Shown piece by piece: positions 31,030-37,480 of a stretch of 64,000 nucleotides of DNA. Each line of letters starts with the position of its first letter. Position 1 is the stretch's first letter. A program made the translations under genes and the position numbers. The notes beneath the pieces are model-generated. The model saw only the letters and a list, made by a program, of their open reading frames with translations, made no database searches and was not told the DNA's origin. The stretch lies in IMG/VR virus record IMGVR_UViG_3300044695_006482, positions 1 through 64,000 of that record. One strand, written 5' to 3'. This DNA is from a virus.

Positions 31030-31040
31030 CTCATCCACAC
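31030..31040 (+). promoter_or_regulatory. Leader motif CTCATCCACAC
   Basis: Copy 6 of the leader element, followed by CTCTCGTTCTCACCCACC and the ATG at 31059. Confidence 0.4.
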
Positions 31041-31058
31041 CTCTCGTTCTCACCCACC

Positions 31059-31241
31059 ATGACTGCATCGTTCTGGACATCCCTGGCCACGTACTGCCAG
31101 GAGCTGGCCCCAGTCGCCGGCCCGCTTCTCGGCGCCGTGGGCGACACCGCCAGCGCCGTTGACCGGGCCGGCCGCTCAACGAAGGCCCTGGGCAACGACT
31201 CTGCGCGCCTCGAGCAACTGCTCTCCGCCGAGGACGCGTGA
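31059..31241 (+). CDS. Small hypothetical protein
   Basis: 60 aa. FWTSLATYCQELAPVAGPLL then GAVGDTASAVDRAGRSTKAL. A moderately hydrophobic N-terminal helix; may associate with membrane. The stop is overlapped by the GTG of the next gene. Confidence 0.45.
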   Translation: MTASFWTSLATYCQELAPVAGPLLGAVGDTASAVDRAGRSTKALGNDSARLEQLLSAEDA

Positions 31242-31489
31242 GCGCAGCGCCCCACATCAACCCGCTGGACCTGTCCGATGCCGACTTTCTACAGCGCTCT
31301 GCCGCAATGTGCAGCACCAAGGCCGCCTACAGCAGCCGCCCCGAGGCCGTCGCCTTCACCCGGCGCCGCGGCTATGCAGGAACTGCGTATTCGTGCCCCT
31401 GGTGTAGCCATTGGCACATCACCAGTTACGACCGCGCCCGCGCCAAGGCGTACCAACGGCGATTGAAACGACTGCTGCGCACGGAATAG
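31238..31489 (+). CDS. Zinc-ribbon-like small protein (CPWC-x2-WH)
   Basis: 83 aa from GTG. KAAYSSRPEAVAFTRRRGYA then YSCPWCSHWHITSYDRARAK. The K-x2-Y-x(6)-A-x(6)-G-x2-Y-x-CP-x-C-x2-WH-x-TS pattern recurs in small proteins of phages and bacteria and looks like a metal-binding knuckle, probably nucleic-acid binding. Function unproven. Confidence 0.65.
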   Translation: MSAAPHINPLDLSDADFLQRSAAMCSTKAAYSSRPEAVAFTRRRGYAGTAYSCPWCSHWHITSYDRARAKAYQRRLKRLLRTE

Positions 31490-31547
31490 CAATACACGCA
31501 ATGTAGATTCCTTCAACTCGGCTTAAACCATCCCATTCCTTTCTGCG

Positions 31548-31715
31548 ATGAGCCTTTCCCCTAACTGTGTTGAGACGCCCTGCGACCCCGTGGTGCAGCA
31601 GGCCCGCCAGGACCGCCTCGAGGCCCTCTACGTGCTCGACGGCCGCGACTGCCACGGCCACGAGCTCCACGGCTTGTACACGGGCCTGGCGCAGCGCTAC
31701 GCCGAGGCCGCATGA
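31548..31715 (+). CDS. Small protein (55 aa)
   Basis: ATG at 31548 and stop overlapping the next ATG. LSPNCVETPCDPVVQQARQD then RLEALYVLDGRDCHGHELHG and LYTGLAQRYAEAA. Helical with three Cys. Supported by the ATGA coupling and its natural composition. Confidence 0.6.
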   Translation: MSLSPNCVETPCDPVVQQARQDRLEALYVLDGRDCHGHELHGLYTGLAQRYAEAA

Positions 31716-32047
31716 CCTACACCGCCACCCCTCCGGTCCACGAGCCCGACCGGATCGAACGCGACTTCTGGGCGTTCCACATCGCCAACCCGCGGGTCTA
31801 CACAGAGTTGCGGGAGCACGCCCTGCACCTCCGGCGCAAGGGCCGCACGCACTACGGCATCAAAGCCCTGTTCGAGGTCGTCCGGTTCCACCGCGCACTG
31901 GAGACAACGGACAAATGCGCGGAGTGGAAGATGAACAACAACTACTCCGCGCTCTACGCCCGTCTGCTGATGGCGAACGAGCCGGAACTGTGTGACTTCT
32001 TCCGCACGCGTTCCCGCCGGGCCCTGTGCGCCGGCCCGCTGCCATGA
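31712..32047 (+). CDS. Conserved phage protein, unknown
   Basis: 111 aa. IERDFWAFHIANPRVYTELR then LHLRRKGRTHYGIKALFEVV, RFHRALETTD and MNNNYSALYARLLMANEPEL. This F-W-x-F-H-x-ANP-x-VY ... NNNY-x-S-x-YARL-x-M pattern is widespread among small phage proteins with no known activity. Ends by ATGA overlap with the next gene. Confidence 0.7.
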   Translation: MTYTATPPVHEPDRIERDFWAFHIANPRVYTELREHALHLRRKGRTHYGIKALFEVVRFHRALETTDKCAEWKMNNNYSALYARLLMANEPELCDFFRTRSRRALCAGPLP

Positions 32048-32214
32048 GCCCCGACGACCTGAGCGTCGAGTACTACGTCGACCGCCACGGCCACGACTGC
32101 TACCGGATCTGCCTCCCCGAGGGCGGCCCCTGCTCGATCGTCTCCTCCGCCCACCTGATCGACGAGCGCAAAGCGCAGCTCCTGCGCGCCTTTACCTCCA
32201 CCTCGACCTCATGA
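32044..32214 (+). CDS. Small hypothetical protein (56 aa)
   Basis: DDLSVEYYVDRHGHDCYRIC then LPEGGPCSIVSSAHLIDERK. Beta-rich with Cys/His residues. Coupled at both ends by ATGA. Not recognised. Confidence 0.5.
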   Translation: MSPDDLSVEYYVDRHGHDCYRICLPEGGPCSIVSSAHLIDERKAQLLRAFTSTSTS

Positions 32215-32321
32215 AGCGCTACGCCTTGCTTGCCATCGTCCTGGGCCTGGCCCTGGGCGCCGCAGCCCATTGGGCCCGCCCCACGGCGGGCTCCACCACC
32301 CCTGACTCCTGGTTCGACTGA
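32211..32321 (+). CDS. Tiny membrane or exported peptide (36 aa)
   Basis: MKRYALLAIVLGLALGAAAH is a signal-anchor-like sequence: two positive charges, then 16 hydrophobic residues, with a short polar tail. It is coupled to both neighbours by overlap, which supports translation. Confidence 0.5.
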   Translation: MKRYALLAIVLGLALGAAAHWARPTAGSTTPDSWFD

Positions 32322-32572
32322 TGGCGGTCAATCGCAGTGGCCCGCCCTGCCCCGAGTGCGGCTCACTGATCACTGACGTGAACCGGACCAGCCGCTCGCC
32401 GGAGGGCCACTTCTGCCGGCGGCGGGACTGCCCGAGCTGCGGCGCCCACTTTATGACGATTCAGCACGCCGAGCTCGTTGCCCCCAAGGGCTCGGTGCGC
32501 TGGCAGAACCATATCGTGCATGTGAATTGGTCACAGTTTCGGGCTTACTTTGCATCGTTGCTTACGCCATGA
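32321..32572 (+). CDS. NrdR-like zinc-ribbon protein
   Basis: 83 aa. CPECGSLITDVNRTSRSPEG then FCRRRDCPSCGAHFMTIQHA reproduces the four-Cys zinc ribbon at the N-terminus of the ribonucleotide-reductase repressor NrdR (C-x2-C ... R-R-R-x-C-x2-C-x2-R/H-F-x-T). The ATP-cone that senses nucleotides is absent. It could bind NrdR-box DNA without nucleotide control, which would fit the phage's interest in dNTP supply. Inference; other zinc ribbons are possible. Confidence 0.6.
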   Translation: MAVNRSGPPCPECGSLITDVNRTSRSPEGHFCRRRDCPSCGAHFMTIQHAELVAPKGSVRWQNHIVHVNWSQFRAYFASLLTP

Positions 32573-32646
32573 GTACTACAACACTTGTTTTCATGATTGC
32601 TTGGTCGATCGCACTGGGTATTCTCTACGTGAAAGGAACGTCATGA
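32569..32646 (+). CDS. Micro membrane protein (25 aa)
   Basis: Reads TTTLVFMIAWSIALGILYVK, a single membrane helix. Its ATG overlaps the upstream stop and its stop overlaps the downstream ATG, the same arrangement as 33964-34035. Confidence 0.5.
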   Translation: MSTTTLVFMIAWSIALGILYVKGTS

Positions 32647-32993
32647 CTGATTCGATTACCCCACCGCCGGAGCTGGTGCAGCAGTGGCGGAAAGAACCTC
32701 AGTACACCGACGGCAACAAGCTGGTAACGATGGTCACCATGACCACAGATCGTTTAATGCAGTTGTGCGAAAAATCTGCTCAGCATGGCGCCGATCAGGA
32801 GCTGGAGGCGTGTCTAGCCAACATCCACACGATGTACGGCAAGGACAAAGCCGACTGGTTGCGTGCAATTCGCCGCCCCAAGCCGTTGAGCTTGAAGGAG
32901 CAGGCGCTGGCTGAACTAGCTGAATGGGAGAACGTTATGGACATTGCATCCGATAGCCCCATCCGCCGCGCACTGGAGGCGCTACCTGAATGA
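32643..32993 (+). CDS. Conserved cyanophage hypothetical protein
   Basis: 116 aa. ITPPPELVQQWRKEPQYTDG, then a helical middle (TTDRLMQLCEKSAQHGADQE) and LSLKEQALAELAEWENVMDI. The TPPPELVQQW opening is typical of proteins in picocyanobacterial islands and their phages. Lower GC than upstream genes. Coupled at both ends. Function unknown. Confidence 0.65.
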   Translation: MTDSITPPPELVQQWRKEPQYTDGNKLVTMVTMTTDRLMQLCEKSAQHGADQELEACLANIHTMYGKDKADWLRAIRRPKPLSLKEQALAELAEWENVMDIASDSPIRRALEALPE

Positions 32994-33226
32994 CTGAACC
33001 TCTCTCCCCCGCCGCTCAGGCGGTGCTGGATGGATTTCGTGCTGTGCCAACTCTTATGGATGGACCGTCTATTGCTGGTGCCCTCCGCGCTGCTGCGGAT
33101 CAGGTGGTGCCGGAGAATCTGCGCGAATACGAGACCTATACCAATGAGGCGATCCGCCTGAATCGTATGCACATCCGCTCTCGACTCCTCGCCATCGCCG
33201 CCGAGCTGGAGGGTGGCAATGACTGA
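32990..33226 (+). CDS. Conserved cyanophage hypothetical protein
   Basis: 78 aa. EPLSPAAQAVLDGFRAVPTL then PSIAGALRAAADQVVPENLR and SRLLAIAAELEGG. Helical; same accessory family cluster as its neighbours. Overlaps the next start by 8 bp. Confidence 0.6.
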   Translation: MTEPLSPAAQAVLDGFRAVPTLMDGPSIAGALRAAADQVVPENLREYETYTNEAIRLNRMHIRSRLLAIAAELEGGND

Positions 33227-33434
33227 GATCACCCGCTACAAGCTTGACGCTGCCTTCGCGCCGCTGAGCAAGTTCGATCATCTCGCCAAGCCTAATGATT
33301 TCATCGAAGTCTCGCTATGGCACAACGGCGAAGGCTTTGATGCTCACCTGAGCAGCCATGCCGAGCAAACCATCAGGCTCTCGTGGAGAGAGTTCAAAGC
33401 GCTGAAGAAACTCATCAAGGAGCTGGATCAATGA
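33219..33434 (+). CDS. Small hypothetical protein
   Basis: 71 aa from ATG 33219 (a GTG at 33213 is possible). YKLDAAFAPLSKFDHLAKPN then DFIEVSLWHNGEGFDAHLSS and LSWREFKALKKLIKELDQ. Beta-then-helix; resembles small cyanophage and cyanobacterial proteins without assigned role. Confidence 0.55.
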   Translation: MTEITRYKLDAAFAPLSKFDHLAKPNDFIEVSLWHNGEGFDAHLSSHAEQTIRLSWREFKALKKLIKELDQ

Positions 33435-33967
33435 CTGACTTTCGTGCGCTGTGCGCTGAGCTGGTTCACCTCAACGAAGTGGAGGTAGATGACTGGACAC
33501 GTAAATGGGCGGATGTTGTAAAGCGCACTAAAGCCGCCCTAGCCCAGCCCGAGTCGCAGGATGTTGACCCATGGCCGATGCCAGGTGACGCAGAGGGCCT
33601 GGCAGAAGTGTTCTGGGGCCGTTACGACCAGCCCGAGCCGCAGGGGCCGACGGATGAGGAGATCTTGGCGCTGTCTCAAGAGCATGGAGTTTCGTACACC
33701 AGGCTCAATGGCGGCGTGATTTATGGAAGGCCGGAAGGGTATGACATGCGTGACGACGTATTGTCCTTTGCCCGCGCCGTCCTCGCCCGCTGGGGCCGCC
33801 CCGCCATCGAGCCCAAGCCGCAGGGGCCGAGCGAGACAGCATGGGCTCTTGCTCAGTTGCTAGACGGCGTTCAGCGGCACGACCTGCCGAACATGACCGG
33901 GCTCTCTGATTCCGATTGTGACCGTATCTGGGCCGCCCGCCCCGCCACTACCGAAGAGCAACAATGA
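33431..33967 (+). CDS. MTDFRALCAEL-family protein, copy 1
   Basis: 178 aa. Opens MTDFRALCAELVHLNEVEVD, contains QPEPQGPTDEEILALS and closes a domain with RAVLARWGRPAIEP before a second part. The same start, middle and RWGRPAIEP signatures recur in 34032-34574, so the two are paralogues. This family is repeated in many picocyanobacterial islands and their phages; its role is unknown. Pro/Glu-rich linkers separate short helical modules. Confidence 0.75.
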   Translation: MTDFRALCAELVHLNEVEVDDWTRKWADVVKRTKAALAQPESQDVDPWPMPGDAEGLAEVFWGRYDQPEPQGPTDEEILALSQEHGVSYTRLNGGVIYGRPEGYDMRDDVLSFARAVLARWGRPAIEPKPQGPSETAWALAQLLDGVQRHDLPNMTGLSDSDCDRIWAARPATTEEQQ

Positions 33968-34035
33968 CTGACTACCAGTCCACGTTGCTTTCTGCTGTCT
34001 TGATTCTTTTCATCGTTGCTTGGTACTTCAAATGA
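33964..34035 (+). CDS. Micro membrane protein (23 aa)
   Basis: TDYQSTLLSAVLILFIVAWY followed by FK. One membrane helix. ATGA overlaps with both flanking MTDFRALCAEL paralogues. Confidence 0.55.
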   Translation: MTDYQSTLLSAVLILFIVAWYFK

Positions 34036-34574
34036 CTGACTTTCGTGCGCTGTGCGCTGAACTGGTTGCAGCACTGAAGGAGTGGACTGAGTACGAGCAA
34101 CCCTGCACAACGGAAGACGAAACGGATCTCGCTCAGGCAAGGCGGCTAGTGCAACGCGCCTACGCCTTGCTGGCCCAGCCCGAGCCGCAGGGGCCAACGG
34201 ATGAGGAGCTAGAGGATTTCGCACTGCAAAATGGTGGTGGCTATTTCAACTGCGACTGCCAGGAAGAAGCTGACATTCTCACCCGGAAACACATGAGCAA
34301 CTATCGCGCCGTACTCACCCGCTGGGGCCGCCCCGCCATCGAGCCGGTGCCGGTGAGTGAGGGGATGCCTGGCCCGGAGGATGTAAACGACGATGGCGAA
34401 GTATGGGTCGAAGAGCCCGCTTACGATTATCCGTTGGGTGACACTGGCGATTACGACAGCGAGCCCGGCAGATGGGTGCTAAAGCCGCTCTCGTCCCTTG
34501 ATAAGCGCTTCAAACGACGCTGGCTCCCCCACTCGGCGTTGCCGGTGCCTGGGGTGGAGGGTGCCGATGGCTGA
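34032..34574 (+). CDS. MTDFRALCAEL-family protein, copy 2
   Basis: 180 aa paralogue of 33431-33967 with the same MTDFRALCAELVAALKEWTE start and RWGRPAIEPVPVSEGMPGPE. It has in addition the C-terminal DUF551-like portion WVLKPLSS...RWLPHSALPVPGVEGADG, a domain typical of this family. The divergence between copies implies old duplication or separate acquisition. Function unknown. Confidence 0.75.
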   Translation: MTDFRALCAELVAALKEWTEYEQPCTTEDETDLAQARRLVQRAYALLAQPEPQGPTDEELEDFALQNGGGYFNCDCQEEADILTRKHMSNYRAVLTRWGRPAIEPVPVSEGMPGPEDVNDDGEVWVEEPAYDYPLGDTGDYDSEPGRWVLKPLSSLDKRFKRRWLPHSALPVPGVEGADG

Positions 34575-34680
34575 CGCCCTGCTTGCCCTCGCCCTACTGC
34601 TCGCCCTCGGCGCAGCGATTGAGCTGTGCATCAAGGCGATCTTCGTGCGCCTGCTGCCGTTGCTGCTGAGGTTGCCCTGA
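34567..34680 (+). CDS. Small membrane protein (37 aa)
   Basis: ADALLALALLLALGAAIELC then IKAIFVRLLPLLLRLP. Strongly hydrophobic, probably one or two helices. ATG overlaps the previous gene; its stop lies within the likely start of the next. Confidence 0.5.
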   Translation: MADALLALALLLALGAAIELCIKAIFVRLLPLLLRLP

Positions 34681-34853
34681 AGCCGCTCCAGCTGTACCGC
34701 GTGGCATTCAGCCATGCCACACCGCTCCACCTGATGGCCCGTGACCTTGCGCACGCCATCACCAGCGCCAAGGAACTATGCCCCGATACCCAGTTCCTGA
34801 GCGCCACGCTGGTGCCTGAATGGGACGAAGCCAATGACACTCAAAAGCGGTAA
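34677..34853 (+). CDS. Small cyanophage protein, start uncertain
   Basis: About 58 aa: KPLQLYRVAFSHATPLHLMA then RDLAHAITSAKELCPDTQFL and SATLVPEWDEANDTQKR. The LYRVAF-x-HATPLHLMA-x-D-x-AHA pattern looks conserved. No ATG or GTG in the right place; CTG 34677, GTG 34701 or ATG 34728 could be used. Last gene before packaging. Confidence 0.55.
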   Translation: MKPLQLYRVAFSHATPLHLMARDLAHAITSAKELCPDTQFLSATLVPEWDEANDTQKR

Positions 34854-34877
34854 TCTTCGGTAACCATCAGTAAGCAT
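34848..34877 (+). repeat. Three 10-bp repeats before terS (pac/cos candidate)
   Basis: CGGTAATCTT, CGGTAACCAT and CAGTAAGCAT in tandem, exactly one helical turn apart, ending 6 bp before the terS start. Such phased repeats are suited to binding by the small terminase ring. Confidence 0.5.
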
Positions 34878-34883
34878 CGGGCT

Positions 34884-35345
34884 GTGGTCCACCGCAACGC
34901 CTCCATCGTCGACGGCCTCCGCGAGGGCGAACGAATGGCCGCCGAACTTCTCGCCCGCGGCAAAACCTGCAGAGAAGTATCGCGCGCCTTAGGTATAGCA
35001 GAAAAGACCCTCTATAACTGGCGCAAACGCCCCGCCGTTCAACGTGCTATCTACGCCCTCCAGCAAGAGCTGATCGACATCTCCGAGTCCAAAGGACTCG
35101 CCCTGATGCCAGACGCCATCGCCACGCTGACCTCGATCATGCACGACGAGAACGCCCGCGCCAGCGACCGCATCGCCGCCTCCCGCGCCTTGCTGAACGG
35201 CGCCGCCGCCTACCAGGAGCGCAAGCTGCTGGAGCGCACCGTGTCGGACCTGGAGTCGCAGATCTACGGCCTGATGCAGATCCCCGAGGAGGACGGCCCC
35301 GAGCTCCTGCCCTCCGCCGACCCCGCCGACCCCGAGGACGCCTAA
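34884..35345 (+). CDS. terS: Terminase small subunit
   Basis: 153 aa from GTG. Residues about 20-50 form an HTH (AAELLARGKTCREVSRALGI, AEKTLYNWRKRP) used to recognise the packaging site; the middle helices (LTSIMHDENARASDRIAASR) mediate oligomerisation; the C-terminus is acidic and would contact TerL. It sits immediately upstream of the large subunit and downstream of three phased 10-bp repeats that are a natural target. Confidence 0.8.
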   Translation: MVHRNASIVDGLREGERMAAELLARGKTCREVSRALGIAEKTLYNWRKRPAVQRAIYALQQELIDISESKGLALMPDAIATLTSIMHDENARASDRIAASRALLNGAAAYQERKLLERTVSDLESQIYGLMQIPEEDGPELLPSADPADPEDA

Positions 35346-35357
35346 GGCCCTGCGCCG

Positions 35358-36839
35358 ATGACCTCCTCCCTCTCGCAGCTCCAGCGGCGCGCCGACCGCC
35401 TCCGCCTCGAGCTGGCCCGCCGCGCTGCCCGCGCCGCGAATTTCGACCCGGCCGTACCGCCAACCAAGCTCCCCGGCGTCGATGACTGGCCGTCGTTCGC
35501 ACGACGCACCTGGATCCGCACGGCCGGCACGGTGGCCCCTTTCGACCCGTACCCCTACCAGGAGGCCCTGGTCCGCTCAATCAACGCCCACCCCAACACG
35601 ATCATCAACAAGTCGCGCCAGATGGGCGCCTCAGAGACGGTCTGCTCCTACCTGCTGTGCCGTGCCCTCACCGAGCGCGGATTCGCCGCCGTGGTCTTCT
35701 CCAAGACGCAGCAGGACGCCTCCGAGCTCGGCCGCCGAGTGCGCGCCATGGCCAACAGCATCGAGGGCGAATCGATCCGCTACCTGACCGACAGCAACAC
35801 GCAGATCGCCATCGAGGGGCGCGGCACGCTGTACTTCCTGCCGGCGTCGCCCCGCGCGGCCCGCGGCATCCCCAGCTGCTCCGTCCTGTTCATGGACGAA
35901 GGCGCGTTCCTTGACGGCGCTGCCGAGATCTACCGAGGCGCCATGCCGACCCTGTCGATGGTGGGCGACGCCGCCAAGGTGATCGTCACGTCAACCCCCG
36001 ACACCGAGCTTGACTGGTTCGGCCAGCTGTGGCACCAGGGCACGCCGGTCGACTGGTACGACTACGTGCGCCGCCACGAGATTGCCGCGCTGAACACAGC
36101 CCTGGCCGAAGTCCAGGACTCCTGGAACCGGGTCGCGATCCACTACAGCCAGCATCCGATCTACGGCGCCGACCCGCAGTGGGCGCAGCGGACCCGCGAG
36201 TCCCGCCGCATGACCCAGGCCGCATGGGACAGCGAATACGAGCTGGCCTTCGGTGCGACCGACACCCAGATCTACCCAACAGACCTGATCCGCCGCGCCA
36301 CCCGCGGCCACTGGCGCGAGTGCGGCTCGATCGGCCGCACCTACGTGATCGGCATCGACCCGAACGCCGGGGGCAACGACTACTTCACCGCTCTGGTGCT
36401 GGACATCACCGCCACTCCCTACGAAGTGGTGGCCATGTACCACGAGAACGGCAAGAGCACTGATTACAGCTTGCGCCATGTGAAGTCACTCATTGAGGAT
36501 TACCTACCCGAGCGGGTAATCGTGGAGAAGCAGGCGATGGGAGCTGTGATCGCAGAGGCGCTCGCCAACATCCTGCCCAACTATGCTATCGAGACGTTCA
36601 GCACAAGCCGCCCCAGCAAGGTAGTAGCAACCGACCGCATCCTTTACTACCTCGAGCGTGACGAGCTGATCTTCCCGAATGGCGCCATCCCCAACGAACT
36701 CCGCGCCTTCCAGCAGAAGGAATCCGGGTCCCGCGAAGCAGCCTCAGGCGCGCATGACGATACTGTGATGGCGTTGGCCTTCGCCTGCAGCGCCGTCCCC
36801 GAGACCCCGAATACTGCGGGGTTCTTCGCACATATTTAA
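35358..36839 (+). CDS. terL: Terminase large subunit
   Basis: 493 aa. ATPase: variant Walker A NKSRQMGASE (near 85-93), Walker B CSVLFMDEGAF (near 175), coupling motif VIVTSTP. Nuclease: YVIGIDPNAGGND (near 330), VIVEKQAMGAV, and the final HDDTVMALAFA metal-binding Asp pair. It cuts concatemeric DNA and drives it through the portal. Full length. Its end is followed 32 bp later by a tRNA gene. Confidence 0.95.
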   Translation: MTSSLSQLQRRADRLRLELARRAARAANFDPAVPPTKLPGVDDWPSFARRTWIRTAGTVAPFDPYPYQEALVRSINAHPNTIINKSRQMGASETVCSYLLCRALTERGFAAVVFSKTQQDASELGRRVRAMANSIEGESIRYLTDSNTQIAIEGRGTLYFLPASPRAARGIPSCSVLFMDEGAFLDGAAEIYRGAMPTLSMVGDAAKVIVTSTPDTELDWFGQLWHQGTPVDWYDYVRRHEIAALNTALAEVQDSWNRVAIHYSQHPIYGADPQWAQRTRESRRMTQAAWDSEYELAFGATDTQIYPTDLIRRATRGHWRECGSIGRTYVIGIDPNAGGNDYFTALVLDITATPYEVVAMYHENGKSTDYSLRHVKSLIEDYLPERVIVEKQAMGAVIAEALANILPNYAIETFSTSRPSKVVATDRILYYLERDELIFPNGAIPNELRAFQQKESGSREAASGAHDDTVMALAFACSAVPETPNTAGFFAHI

Positions 36840-36871
36840 TTGTATAATCAACCCGACCAAGTCCAACACCA

Positions 36872-36944
36872 GGGGGTCTAGCTATCTGGTGAAAGCAGCC
36901 GACTCATAATCGGCCTCAGGCGAGTTCGATTCTCGCGACCCCCA
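36872..36944 (+). tRNA. tRNA with CAU anticodon (Met or Ile2)
   Basis: 73 nt cloverleaf: acceptor GGGGGTC/GACCCCC with discriminator A; short D-arm GCT/AGC; anticodon stem GCCGA/TCGGC with loop CTCATAA (anticodon CAT); T-arm GCGAG-TTCGATT-CTCGC. No encoded CCA. The CGACTCATAATCG arm matches bacterial tRNA-Ile2 as well as Met, so it may read AUA after lysidine modification. Confidence 0.9.
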
Positions 36945-36949
36945 TGCAA

Positions 36950-37309
36950 CTACGCCGCTCGGGGAGAGTGGAGCCACAGCCAGATGTCCGCCTCCCGCTC
37001 CGGATCCCAGAACGCCTGAGCGCGAAACCAGCGAACCCAGTCGATCTCCGAGCCCTTGGCCCGGTTGCAATCCGCGCAGGCCGCGATCAGGTTCTGCGCG
37101 ACCGTGTGCCCACCTTTGCACCGAGGGCGGACGTGATCGAGCGTGCCCGCCGGCCTACCGCAGTAGGCGCATAGGCACTTCCAGGAGTCGAGGATCCCCT
37201 GCCGGAACCGCAGCTTGGCGAGACGCTTCGAAAGGAGGACGGATCCATCGATGTGATGGTCCACCATGCGCCGAATGCCGCTTACCCAGCGTATGGACCC
37301 CCCGAGCAC
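36950..37309 (-). CDS. HNH endonuclease
   Basis: 119 aa from a GTG; starts at 37267 (ATG) or, with a repeat-containing N-terminus, 37441 (TTG) are possible. Zinc and active-site pattern: CLCAYCG, TLDHVRPRCKGG (catalytic DH), LIAACADCNRAKG. The C-terminal WFRAQAFWDPEREADIWLWL is a family signature. It lies antisense between the tRNA and portal gene. HNH proteins beside terminase often aid packaging cleavage, or act as homing nucleases. Confidence 0.82.
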   Translation of the reverse strand: MLGGSIRWVSGIRRMVDHHIDGSVLLSKRLAKLRFRQGILDSWKCLCAYCGRPAGTLDHVRPRCKGGHTVAQNLIAACADCNRAKGSEIDWVRWFRAQAFWDPEREADIWLWLHSPRAA

Positions 37310-37323
37310 GCGTAGAACCGACT

Positions 37324-37393
37324 CTAAGTTTTTGTATGTAGAGGCTAAGTTCTTGCGCCCAGACTCTAAGTTTTTATGCCTTAAAGCTGAGTT
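37324..37393. repeat. Four 21-bp-phased CTAAGTT repeats
   Basis: CTAAGTT at 37324, 37345 and 37366 and CTGAGTT at 37387, each exactly 21 bp apart (two helical turns) in AT-rich DNA between divergent HNH and portal genes. On the minus strand the same phase encodes KNLES-type heptads, if the HNH start is at 37441. Confidence 0.65.
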
Positions 37394-37480
37394 TCTCTCG
37401 ATTTTTCCCGACTTCTGCGACTGACAAGAATTCAGCCTCAACTCGTAGACTGTGCGTATTGCCCCCCGCCCACCCCTGCC

